Positions 34,089 through 41,436 of a stretch of 64,000 bases of DNA are shown here, in pieces (position 1 is the stretch's first letter; the number at the start of each line of letters is the position of its first letter). The notes beneath the pieces are model-generated. The model had not been told where the DNA came from, did no database searches, and saw only the letters and a program-made list of their open reading frames with translations. The stretch is from assembly GCA_937139155.1 (NCBI GenBank), contig CAKZPI010000037.1, positions 1 to 64,000 on the forward strand, read 5' to 3'. The stretch is from an uncultured Flavobacteriales bacterium. GTDB taxonomy: Bacteria; Bacteroidota; Bacteroidia; Flavobacteriales; JBLHRE01. Position numbers and translations under genes: made by a program.

Positions 34089-34979
34089 GTCTGCCGCTAT
34101 TTGAAAGGTTTGAGTATGGGCATCCACAATGTCTTTTATATTCGGAGAATAACCTCCCCCCATGGCAGCAATGATTGGTATTTCCAATTTATGCGCATGG
34201 TCAAAAACAATTTCATCTCTTCTTTTCAGGCCTTCCAAGCTTAGTCCTAATCTTCCAAGTTTATCCGTTTTCAAAGCATCTACTCCAGATTGGTAGGCAA
34301 TAAAATCAGGTTTATGAGAATCGATGAGCCCAGGCAATTGGGTTTCCAGAATTTCTAGGTATTCATCATCTTCTGTAAGATCTGGAAGGGCAATATCTAG
34401 ATCCGACTTTTCTTTACGCATAGGGTAGTTTGACTTCCCATGCATGGAAAAGGTGAAAACCTCATTTATTTTTTCAAAGATGACAGCGGTACCATTTCCC
34501 TGGTGTACATCTAAATCGATGATCAAAGCTTTTCTTATTTTCTTTTGGCTTCTAAGAGTTTCAACGGCTATGGCCAAATCATTCAGCAAACAAAACCCTT
34601 CTCCTCGATCAGGATAAGCGTGATGGGTACCACCTGCGATGTTCAAGGCTGCCCCGTGGGTCAAGGCATGGTAGGCCGCTTGAATGCTTCCTCCCATAAT
34701 TTTGATTTCACGGTCAATCAATTCTTTTGAAAGCGGAAAACCGGTTCGCCTAATTTCAGGCTTGGTAAGGCTTAAACTCAAGAGCTTCTCTAAATAAGAA
34801 GGTTGATGGGTAAGCAGAATTTCTTGGGCTGATGCCGGATTTGGAGAAATTATTTGTTGGGGCTCAACAATTCCTTGGTGGAGGATTTGAGCGTGTAGAA
34901 GCCCATATTTTTCCATTGGAAAACGGTGGTTTTCAGGCAAAGGATGTTCATAAATAGGGTCGTAGGCCACTTGAATCAT
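34077..34979 (-). CDS. histone-deacetylase-superfamily (AcuC-like) amidohydrolase
   Basis: 300 residues of the zinc-dependent deacetylase fold: FPMEKYGLLHAQIL near the start, NIAGGTHHAYPDRGEGFCLLNDLAIA with the catalytic His pair, LIIDLDVHQGNGT with zinc ligands, SGVDALKTDKLG with the third ligand, and AAMGGGYSP. Bacterial members act on acetyl-lysine, acetylpolyamines or other acylamides; the substrate here is unknown. It stands alone, divergent from the DUF819 gene. Confidence 0.9.
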   Translation of the reverse strand: MIQVAYDPIYEHPLPENHRFPMEKYGLLHAQILHQGIVEPQQIISPNPASAQEILLTHQPSYLEKLLSLSLTKPEIRRTGFPLSKELIDREIKIMGGSIQAAYHALTHGAALNIAGGTHHAYPDRGEGFCLLNDLAIAVETLRSQKKIRKALIIDLDVHQGNGTAVIFEKINEVFTFSMHGKSNYPMRKEKSDLDIALPDLTEDDEYLEILETQLPGLIDSHKPDFIAYQSGVDALKTDKLGRLGLSLEGLKRRDEIVFDHAHKLEIPIIAAMGGGYSPNIKDIVDAHTQTFQIAADLFG

Positions 34980-35071
34980 GGGCGCAAATTAAAGACTTAG
35001 ATTCCTCTTATTTCTAAATTGGTTGAATTGGATGAAAAATTGTTTTTTAGCCAAATCTTAAAACCGAGACT

Positions 35072-36331
35072 ATGTTTGAAAATACCCTTCTTACAAACGA
35101 TGCCGCAGTGCTGGGATTGTTGGTGATCTTATTGGCAGGAATCTTCTATACCTCTGGAATTAAAACTTCCTTCTGGAAGAAGTTCTACACCTATATACCC
35201 ATGCTTCTTCTCTGTTATTTCCTTCCCTCCATTTTCAATTCTTTAAACATTATAAACGGGGAAGAGTCTAATTTGTATTTCGTGGCGTCCAGGTACCTCC
35301 TTCCGGCTTCCTTGGTTTTACTCACCTTGAGTATAGACTTGAAAAGCATTATTAATTTGGGTCCGAAGGCCGGAATCATGTTTTTGGCAGGAACGGTAGG
35401 AATTATAATTGGGGGTCCGATTGCCTTAATCATAGTAGGCTTTATAAATCCGGAGATTGTTGGAGCTGTTGACGGCCAAGAGGTTTGGCGAGGATTAACT
35501 ACCGTAGCGGGATCATGGATTGGTGGAGGAGCCAATCAAGCGGCCATGAAGGAAGTATACGAAGTGTCTGAAAACCTGTTTTCGGCCATGATTACCGTAG
35601 ATGTAATTGTTGCCAATGTTTGGATGGCCTTTTTACTCTATGGGGCGGGGAGATCAAAAAGCATTGATCAATGGTTTAAGTCAGATACAACGGCCATTGA
35701 AGAGCTAAAGCATAAAATGGAAAATTTCCAGGCCAAGGTGGCTAAGATTCCCACCACTACGGATATAATGGTGATTGTTGCCATTGGCTTAGGGGCTACA
35801 GGGCTTGCTCACGTTTTTGCTGATTATTTACCCCCTTTTATTCTAAGCATTTTCCCTGGGGCAGAGGGTACGAGCTTTGCCAGCTCTTTCTTTTGGTTGG
35901 TTGTTTTTGCAACCACCTTCGGCTTGATTATGTCTTTCACTAAACTCAGGAAATATGAAGGGGCAGGGGCCTCTAAGATTGGTTCAATTTTTCTTTATGT
36001 ACTTGTGGCTACCATCGGAATGAAAATGAACATTTTGGCCATTTTTGAGAACCTTGGCTTGTTCTTGATTGGGTTTATATGGATGATTATCCACGTTGCC
36101 GTTTTGCTCTTGGTAGGGAAATTGATCAAGGCTCCTTTCTTCTTTACCGCAGTTGGTTCACAGGCCAATGTGGGTGGAGCCGCATCGGCACCCATTGTTG
36201 CATCAGCCTTTCATCCGGCTCTGGCCCCTGTAGGCGCACTTCTAGCTGTTTTGGGCTATGCCTTAGGAACCTATGGAGCAACAGCCTGTGCAGAAATTAT
36301 GAGAATTGTATCAGAAAGCGGTATGCAGTAA
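35072..36331 (+). CDS. DUF819-family membrane protein
   Basis: 419 residues with about 10-12 membrane helices and glycine-rich stretches typical of DUF819: GTVGIIIGGPIALIIVG, GSWIGGGANQAAMKE near residue 150 and GSQANVGGAASAPIVASAF near residue 365. The family resembles carboxylate or ion transporters with two repeats, but no substrate is established. It is a single-gene unit ending at a strong terminator. Confidence 0.88.
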   Translation: MFENTLLTNDAAVLGLLVILLAGIFYTSGIKTSFWKKFYTYIPMLLLCYFLPSIFNSLNIINGEESNLYFVASRYLLPASLVLLTLSIDLKSIINLGPKAGIMFLAGTVGIIIGGPIALIIVGFINPEIVGAVDGQEVWRGLTTVAGSWIGGGANQAAMKEVYEVSENLFSAMITVDVIVANVWMAFLLYGAGRSKSIDQWFKSDTTAIEELKHKMENFQAKVAKIPTTTDIMVIVAIGLGATGLAHVFADYLPPFILSIFPGAEGTSFASSFFWLVVFATTFGLIMSFTKLRKYEGAGASKIGSIFLYVLVATIGMKMNILAIFENLGLFLIGFIWMIIHVAVLLLVGKLIKAPFFFTAVGSQANVGGAASAPIVASAFHPALAPVGALLAVLGYALGTYGATACAEIMRIVSESGMQ

Positions 36332-36350
36332 GTTCATACCAAGTAAATGC

Positions 36351-36387
36351 AAAAACGGGCGATCCTTTATTGGAATCGCCCGTTTTT
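36351..36387 (+). terminator. intrinsic terminator of the DUF819 gene
   Basis: A perfect 13-bp stem AAAAACGGGCGAT/ATCGCCCGTTTTT with an 11-base loop, 20 bases after the stop codon. Confidence 0.9.
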
Positions 36388-36394
36388 GCTTTGT

Positions 36395-36509
36395 AAAAAA
36401 AAAAAAAGTTGCCCCGCCACTTCTTATGAGAACCACCCGCTACTGAGAAGAATTTGTGACGAGACAACTTAATTTGTCTAACCTTTCGGTTTTCTAATCT
36501 GAAATGAAC
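36395..36509 (-). ncRNA. candidate structured small RNA
   Basis: On the minus strand a predicted promoter (TTTG, 20-base spacer, CATATTTG at 36521-36514) leads into a transcript of about 115 nt. It would hold an AACC-GAAA-GGTT tetraloop hairpin (36491-36480). Then comes a long closing stem in which 36470-36460 pairs with 36416-36406 over 11 bp (two or three G-U), continued by TCAC/GTGG and TTCTT/AAGAA inside, with a purine-rich apical loop. A run of 13 T follows at once. There is no plausible reading frame. I do not recognise 6S, tmRNA or SRP RNA; the phylum-specific Flavo-1 motif is one family to test. Confidence 0.55.
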
Positions 36510-36513
36510 AAGA

Positions 36514-36545
36514 CAAATATGAGGAAAATTGAACGACTGTTCAAA
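36514..36545 (-). promoter_or_regulatory. predicted promoter of the candidate RNA
   Basis: TTTG at 36545-36542, a 20-base spacer and CATATTTG at 36521-36514 (7 of 8 matches to TAnnTTTG). The TTTG lies within the inverted repeat at 36529-36544, so a bound repressor would block it. Confidence 0.45.
36529..36544. promoter_or_regulatory. palindromic operator candidate, copy 1
   Basis: TTGAAC-GACT-GTTCAA, a 6+4+6 perfect inverted repeat of the size and style bound by TetR-family dimers. The same half-sites with the same spacing recur 87 bases away. Confidence 0.5.
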
Positions 36546-36615
36546 ATATTTTCTGAAAAAAATCGAACTTTTTTCGCTTCATAGATGTAACCTCTTTAAT
36601 AACAGTTAATTAAAA

Positions 36616-36631
36616 TTGAACAAATGTTCAA
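36616..36631. promoter_or_regulatory. palindromic operator candidate, copy 2
   Basis: TTGAAC-AAAT-GTTCAA, the same half-sites and spacing as copy 1. Flanking bases extend it to a 10-bp AAAATTGAAC/GTTCAATTTT stem just beyond the htpG stop, so it may instead or also act as the htpG terminator. Confidence 0.45.
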
Positions 36632-36636
36632 TTTTT

Positions 36637-38529
36637 TTAGTTTTCCTTGGTTTTAAGCAGTGAGAAACTACGGTCTACGAACTGAGTTAGGGCTTCTCCT
36701 TTGAGCAAGCCTTTCGAAAGCATGGCCAGGTCTACTCCTTGTTTGGTAAGGGATTCCTTTTTGGCTTGATCTTCTTCTTTTAAAATTTCAGAAACCAGGG
36801 GATGATTTGCGTTTACAACTAGGTTAAACCTATCAGGTAGATTGCCCATTCCCATCATTCCGCCTCCAGTTTCATTCATTTCCTTCATTCTACGCATGAA
36901 CTCGTTCTGGGTAATCACAAAAGGAAGGTCATCCGTTGCCATTTCTTGAATTTCAACATCGAATTGCTCCTTATTCACTGCGTTTTCAATAACAGGCTTT
37001 AGGGCTTCTTTTTCCTCATCGCTTAGAAGAGAGGAAATCTCAGCATCCTTTTGAATCAATTTATCCAAAGGATCGGCGTCAATTCTGCTGAACTGAACTT
37101 TTTCAAGGTTCTGCTCAAGCTTCGAGATTAGGTGGCCAACAATGGGGCTGTCAAGAATAACGGTTCTATAGGAGCGTTTTTCCGCAGCAGCGATATAAGC
37201 ATGGTGAGCTTCTTTATCATGGGTGTAAAGAATCACCAGGTTTCCTTCTTTATTGGTTTGTTCTGCCTCTGTTTTTGCCTTCAATTCGTCCCAAGTCAGG
37301 TAGGTGCCATCAACATCTGGATACAAGTAGAAATTTTTGGCTTTTTCATAGAACTTCTCGTCGCTAACCATTCCATATTCAATAACCACCTTGATGTCTT
37401 CCCATTTTGATTCGAAGTCCGCCCGGTCGGTTTTGAACATTTCTTCAAGCTTATCAGCAACTTTTTTGGTGATGTGGCTTGAGATCTTCTTCACGTTTGA
37501 ATCTGACTGTAAATAGCTTCTAGAAACGTTTAGAGGAATGTCAGGAGAGTCAATTACCCCTTTCAAGAAATTCAAAAAGTCAGGAACAATTCCTTCCAGT
37601 TGATCGGTAACAAATACTTGATTGCAATAGAGTTGAATCCGATCTCGGTTCAGGTCCATATTTCCCTTAATTTTTGGGAAGAATAGCACACCGGTAAGTT
37701 CAAAGGGGAAGTCGACGTTCAGGTGAATATGGAAAAGGGGCTCTTCAAAATTCATGGGGTAGAGCTCCCGGTAAAAATCTTTATAATCTTTCTCTTCCAG
37801 GGAAGAAGGAGCCTTGGTCCAGGCAGGGGTAGGGTTGTTGATGATGTTATCAACGGTCACCTTTTTTTCCTTGGCATCTTCGCCTTCTCCTTCTTTAATG
37901 GTTTCTTCTTTGGTTCCGAATTTAATGGGAACAGGAAGGAAGCGACAGTATTTATTAAGAAGTTCAGAGATCTTATGGTCTTCTAAAAACTCAACTGAGT
38001 CTTCATTGATGTGAAGCACAATGTCAGTGCCTCTTGCCTTTCTTTTCTTAGACTCTTCCAATTCAAATTCAGGAGAACCTGTGCAAGACCAATGAACGCC
38101 GGCCTCCTCTTTAAACGATTTGGAAAAGATTTCAACCTTATCGGCAACCATGAAGGCCGAATAAAACCCAAGACCAAAATGCCCGATGATTCCTGACTTA
38201 TCAGATTTCTCGTCGTATTTTTTCACGAATTCTTCGGCACCTGAAAAGGCGATTTGATTGATGTACTTTTCAATTTCTTCGGCCGTCATTCCAACCCCAT
38301 TGTCAGAGATGGTCAGGGTTTTCTTTTTCTTGTCAACCTTAACTTCAATGGTTAAGTCTCCAAGCTCTCCTTTGGCTTCCCCAAGGGAGGTTAATTTTTT
38401 GATTTTGGTGGTTGCATCAACAGCATTGCTCACCAATTCACGTAAGAAGATTTCATGGTCAGAATAGAGAAATTTCTTAATGATTGGAAAAATGTTGTCG
38501 GCTTGTACGTTTATTGTTCCGGTTGCCAT
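36637..38529 (-). CDS. htpG: molecular chaperone HtpG (bacterial Hsp90)
   Basis: A 630-residue ATP-dependent chaperone. The N-terminal GHKL ATPase domain has INVQADNIFPIIKKFLYS, FLRELVSNAVDA, LTISDNGVGMTAEE and GHFGLGFYSAFMVAD. The middle domain includes SRSYLQSDSNVKKI, and the C-terminal dimer domain has ELNETGGGMMGMG-type sequence. The ATG at 38529 is the family start; in-frame codons up to 38595 lie upstream of it and look non-coding. It is divergent from the small exported protein gene. Confidence 0.96.
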   Translation of the reverse strand: MATGTINVQADNIFPIIKKFLYSDHEIFLRELVSNAVDATTKIKKLTSLGEAKGELGDLTIEVKVDKKKKTLTISDNGVGMTAEEIEKYINQIAFSGAEEFVKKYDEKSDKSGIIGHFGLGFYSAFMVADKVEIFSKSFKEEAGVHWSCTGSPEFELEESKKRKARGTDIVLHINEDSVEFLEDHKISELLNKYCRFLPVPIKFGTKEETIKEGEGEDAKEKKVTVDNIINNPTPAWTKAPSSLEEKDYKDFYRELYPMNFEEPLFHIHLNVDFPFELTGVLFFPKIKGNMDLNRDRIQLYCNQVFVTDQLEGIVPDFLNFLKGVIDSPDIPLNVSRSYLQSDSNVKKISSHITKKVADKLEEMFKTDRADFESKWEDIKVVIEYGMVSDEKFYEKAKNFYLYPDVDGTYLTWDELKAKTEAEQTNKEGNLVILYTHDKEAHHAYIAAAEKRSYRTVILDSPIVGHLISKLEQNLEKVQFSRIDADPLDKLIQKDAEISSLLSDEEKEALKPVIENAVNKEQFDVEIQEMATDDLPFVITQNEFMRRMKEMNETGGGMMGMGNLPDRFNLVVNANHPLVSEILKEEDQAKKESLTKQGVDLAMLSKGLLKGEALTQFVDRSFSLLKTKEN

Positions 38530-38540
38530 AGCTAAATATT

Positions 38541-38548
38541 TACTTTTG
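38541..38548 (+). promoter_or_regulatory. -7 promoter box for the small exported protein gene
   Basis: TACTTTTG matches TAnnTTTG exactly in the space between htpG and the plus-strand gene at 38611, about 60 bases before that start codon. Confidence 0.4.
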
Positions 38549-38610
38549 TCAGCCAGTATAAACAAACCATATGCCACTGCCATCCCGGGTGACATATTGA
38601 CAATGAAAGC

Positions 38611-38961
38611 ATGAAAAGAAAGATTTTATTCCCCCTATTGGTGGTATTGATTGCCTTGTTTTTTACCAATCCAGATAAGGCGGATTTCCAAAATTTCATT
38701 CAGAAGAAATTGGTGGAATCCAAAGCGGAGGAGTCTGAAAATCAGAACTCCGAGTCGGTTGATATTCTTGACGGACTATGGTCTCGGCCAGCTTCTTGGA
38801 TTGTAAAGGAGGGAACCGAAAGAAAGAATTATTTCTTGTTTTCCGTATTTGTAGTTGGGAATGGTTCAGAGGATAATCAGTCGGTTTACCTCGGTATTTT
38901 TGACAGGTTTATTCAAACCAAGAAATCCGAGGGCCTAAGCATTGATATTAAATTAGACTAA
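38611..38961 (+). CDS. small exported/membrane-anchored protein, DUF4359-like
   Basis: 116 residues: an N-terminal hydrophobic segment (ILFPLLVVLIALFF), the short motif TNPDKADFQNFIQKKL directly after it, a Glu/Ser-rich spacer and a beta-rich end (YFLFSVFVVG, VYLGIFDRFIQTK). The layout resembles DUF4359 proteins, but the match is by eye and modest. It converges on the DUF3050 gene with a 4-base overlap. Confidence 0.65.
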   Translation: MKRKILFPLLVVLIALFFTNPDKADFQNFIQKKLVESKAEESENQNSESVDILDGLWSRPASWIVKEGTERKNYFLFSVFVVGNGSEDNQSVYLGIFDRFIQTKKSEGLSIDIKLD

Positions 38962-39782
38962 GGGGTATAGTACTCCCCGTATTCCGCTTTGTCTTTAATT
39001 TCTTCATAAACGCTATCCCAAAGAGCAAGTCTTGCAGCTAGGGCAGATTGTGCTGAATATTTGGCTTCTTCCCATTTGTTTTCGTTGCTTCCACAAAGGG
39101 AGGCAACCAATAGTTCAGAGAGGGGGCCATGTTCATCCCCGTCAAGGTCAATATGCCTTTCAAAATAGTAGATCAGCTTATCAAGCTTGGTATCCGGACC
39201 AATTTTTAGGTTTTTAAGGATGTTGATGAACATATCAGGAATAAGGTCTTCCCTGCCAAAGGTGAAATAAGCAGCAAGCTCGTGGTCTTCAGAGGTTTCA
39301 ATGGCCTTGAAACTGGAGGCAATAAAGGCTCCTTGGCCTTCTCCTATATCTGCGTAGTGGAGTGACTCACTTAAGGAGTAACCATTGTCTAAGCGGAGGG
39401 CAAAGTCAGCCAAATACCCAGTATCAACACCTAGGTCATTCATGGCGTCTAAATACATTTCAAAATGGCTGTTGGCCTCACCGTTTTCACCAAGATCAGA
39501 CTCTTCGGCCAGCACAATTTCATTGATGAACCTCCTAATTTGTGGGGAACCTTTTGGGAACCAGGGGACTTGAGTACAGGTTAACCGGTTTTGGAGAGAT
39601 TTAAGAATGGACATAAAGTCGAAAACGGCTACGGCATGGGCTCTGGTGAAAATGCGAATTTCTTTTTCTGTAATCAGGAGATCATACAAAGGGTGGTTTT
39701 CAATGTTTTTCCGCAAAGGGGAAATAAATGCTTGAATGCCCTCAATTTTTTCTTTTTGATAAGGGCTTAATACTTCTTTCAT
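38958..39782 (-). CDS. DUF3050 protein (heme-oxygenase-like fold)
   Basis: 274 residues, all-helical, matching DUF3050 from end to end (FISPLRKNIENHPLY, HAVAVFDFMSILKSLQ, INEIVLAEESD, FERHIDLDGDEHGPLS). The Glu in EIVLAEESD and the Glu/His and Asp/His residues in FERHIDLDGDEHG have the spacing of metal ligands in heme-oxygenase-like diiron proteins. A metal-dependent oxidase role is therefore plausible but not shown. It is transcribed alone or behind the TonB-like gene, 46 bases upstream. Confidence 0.85.
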   Translation of the reverse strand: MKEVLSPYQKEKIEGIQAFISPLRKNIENHPLYDLLITEKEIRIFTRAHAVAVFDFMSILKSLQNRLTCTQVPWFPKGSPQIRRFINEIVLAEESDLGENGEANSHFEMYLDAMNDLGVDTGYLADFALRLDNGYSLSESLHYADIGEGQGAFIASSFKAIETSEDHELAAYFTFGREDLIPDMFINILKNLKIGPDTKLDKLIYYFERHIDLDGDEHGPLSELLVASLCGSNENKWEEAKYSAQSALAARLALWDSVYEEIKDKAEYGEYYTP

Positions 39783-39828
39783 GCTGCCGTTTTTAAGGTC
39801 TACGAATCAAGGGTAGGTACCGGATTTT

Positions 39829-40512
39829 CTAATCCTTAAAAATAAAGGTAATGGTTCCCTGCTCCTCTTCTTCAAAGTATTTATAAGAGTTAAATTTGGT
39901 TTGATAGGCGGCTTTGATGGCCTGTTCATAGAGGCAGTACCTCCTTGGTGTTGAAGCCCGTTTATTTACTTCCGCCCGCACCACAGTTCCGGTCCAGTCA
40001 ACAAGTACCTTCACAACAATTTTCCCTCCATTTTCACAGAGGTAAACCGGATTTGGGATGTAAGTGTCGGTCCTTCCAGGAAGGTCATAGTAGATGTTGG
40101 AAATACCACCATATGACTCCTCTGAACCTCCTTTTTTCTTTTGGTTTTCTTCTTGATTTTTCCCCTCGTATTTCTCAAGGAGTTTGTTGGCAAGGTCGCT
40201 GGCCGCGGATGCATCCTGGCTTTCTTCAGAGTTCTTGTTAAGGTCTAATTCTTGATTTTCAGAATTTTGATTGGAGGGTTTATTGGATTGATTGGAGGGC
40301 TGATCGGGTACCAGGGGTTGAATTTCTTTATCTTCTTCCTGAATTTCAGGTTCAGGTTCTGGAAATTCGAGGGCAATCAGAGTTTCTTCCTTGGTTCCGG
40401 CTTTCTTGGTCTCCTTTGACAAAAGGTAGAGCACCAGAATTAAATGGGCAAGGAGGGTAACCAGAAGTGCCTTTTCCTTTAGGGTAAAGAAATTGAAGTT
40501 TAAACCTTTCAT
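39829..40512 (-). CDS. TonB-like energy transducer
   Basis: 227 residues in the classic TonB plan: an N-terminal membrane helix (EKALLVTLLAHLILVLYLLS), a long Pro/Glu- then Asn/Gln/Ser/Lys-rich periplasmic spacer (about 50-150), and a TonB C-terminal domain (NPVYLCENGGKIVVKVLVD, AIKAAYQTKF, GTITFIFKD). It would couple inner-membrane proton flow to outer-membrane receptors. ExbB and ExbD genes are not in this window. It lies 23 bases after the dienoyl-CoA reductase-like gene. Confidence 0.82.
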   Translation of the reverse strand: MKGLNFNFFTLKEKALLVTLLAHLILVLYLLSKETKKAGTKEETLIALEFPEPEPEIQEEDKEIQPLVPDQPSNQSNKPSNQNSENQELDLNKNSEESQDASAASDLANKLLEKYEGKNQEENQKKKGGSEESYGGISNIYYDLPGRTDTYIPNPVYLCENGGKIVVKVLVDWTGTVVRAEVNKRASTPRRYCLYEQAIKAAYQTKFNSYKYFEEEEQGTITFIFKD

Positions 40513-40535
40513 TTGGCGACAAAAGTACGGAAGGC

Positions 40536-41423
40536 TTATTTGGCTTTCCGGGTTTCTGCCTCAAGTTTATCCCACATTTCTTCTGGAATTTTCAACAAGT
40601 CATTGAATTCACCAGCACCCTTAAGCCATTCACCTCCATCAATGGTAATGCATTCACCATGGATATAAGGAGAAAGTGCAGACATGAGGAATACGCTTAA
40701 ATTCTGGAGTTCTTCATGTTGCCCAAATCTTTGCAAGGGAATTCTTGACTTTGGATCCATTAATCCCTGAACCGATGGTGGGAAAAGTCGTTCCCAAGCG
40801 CCAGGAGTGGGGAAGGGCCCAGGAGCAATGGCATTGATTCGAATGTTTTTAGCCCCCCATTCTGAAGCCAATGAACGGGTCATGGCCAATACCCCTGCTT
40901 TGGCTGAAGCCGAAGGAACCACAAAGGCTGAACCCGTTTCGGCATAGGTAGTTACGATGTTTAGGATGTTTCCAGACTGCTGGTTTTTTAGCCAATGCTT
41001 TCCAAGAGCCATAGTAGCGTTGGCCGTACCCATTAAAACGATGTTAACAATGGTTTGGAAAGCATTTGATGAAAGTCGTTCAGTAGGGGAAATGAAGTTT
41101 CCGGCAGCGTTATTTACCAATCCAGTAATCCCGCCCATGCTTTCCAGGCCGAAGTGCATGCAAGCCTCAATTTCATCGTAGTTTCGAACATCGCAAGCAA
41201 AATGATGCACTTGGTCAAGACCTTCCGCCTTGAGCGTCTCAACTGCTTTGATTAATTTATCTTCCTTTCTACCACAGATTAAAACCTCTGCTCCATGTTC
41301 TAGAAAACCTCTAGCCATGCTTAATCCTAGGCCAGAACTTCCTCCTGTAATCCAAATTTTTTCCTCCTTTAGTAAATCTTTTGAAAATCCGTTGGTTTCA
41401 ATTTTGTGCTTACCTTCCCGCAT
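40536..41423 (-). CDS. SDR of the 2,4-dienoyl-CoA reductase type
   Basis: 295 residues. It has the TGGSSGLGLSMA nucleotide-binding loop, CGRKEDKL, NNAAGNF, and the segment PSASAKAGVLAMTRSLASEWG in which the usual catalytic Tyr is replaced by Ser while Lys is kept. That substitution is characteristic of 2,4-dienoyl-CoA reductases, which remove cis or trans double bonds during unsaturated fatty acid oxidation with NADPH. The ATG at 41423 is used; one codon upstream is TTG. It is divergent from the oligopeptidase gene, 13 bases away. Confidence 0.87.
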   Translation of the reverse strand: MREGKHKIETNGFSKDLLKEEKIWITGGSSGLGLSMARGFLEHGAEVLICGRKEDKLIKAVETLKAEGLDQVHHFACDVRNYDEIEACMHFGLESMGGITGLVNNAAGNFISPTERLSSNAFQTIVNIVLMGTANATMALGKHWLKNQQSGNILNIVTTYAETGSAFVVPSASAKAGVLAMTRSLASEWGAKNIRINAIAPGPFPTPGAWERLFPPSVQGLMDPKSRIPLQRFGQHEELQNLSVFLMSALSPYIHGECITIDGGEWLKGAGEFNDLLKIPEEMWDKLEAETRKAK

Positions 41424-41436
41424 CAAATTTTTAGGT

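Noticed and set aside
36395..36509. 6S RNA, tmRNA or SRP RNA
   Set aside because: Too short for 6S or tmRNA, and the conserved SRP loop sequence is not present.
36616..36631. Certain assignment as htpG terminator
   Set aside because: The 10-bp stem is A/T-rich with a poor T-run, and the core is identical to the upstream palindrome, so an operator role is at least as likely.
31204..38600. Defence island or prophage
   Set aside because: The genes are housekeeping or envelope functions; no integrase, phage structural, restriction or toxin-antitoxin genes are seen.
41230..41436. N-terminal extension of the oligopeptidase B frame
   Set aside because: It runs antisense through the 5' part of the SDR gene, lacks family similarity and would bury the lipoprotein signal that starts at 41437.
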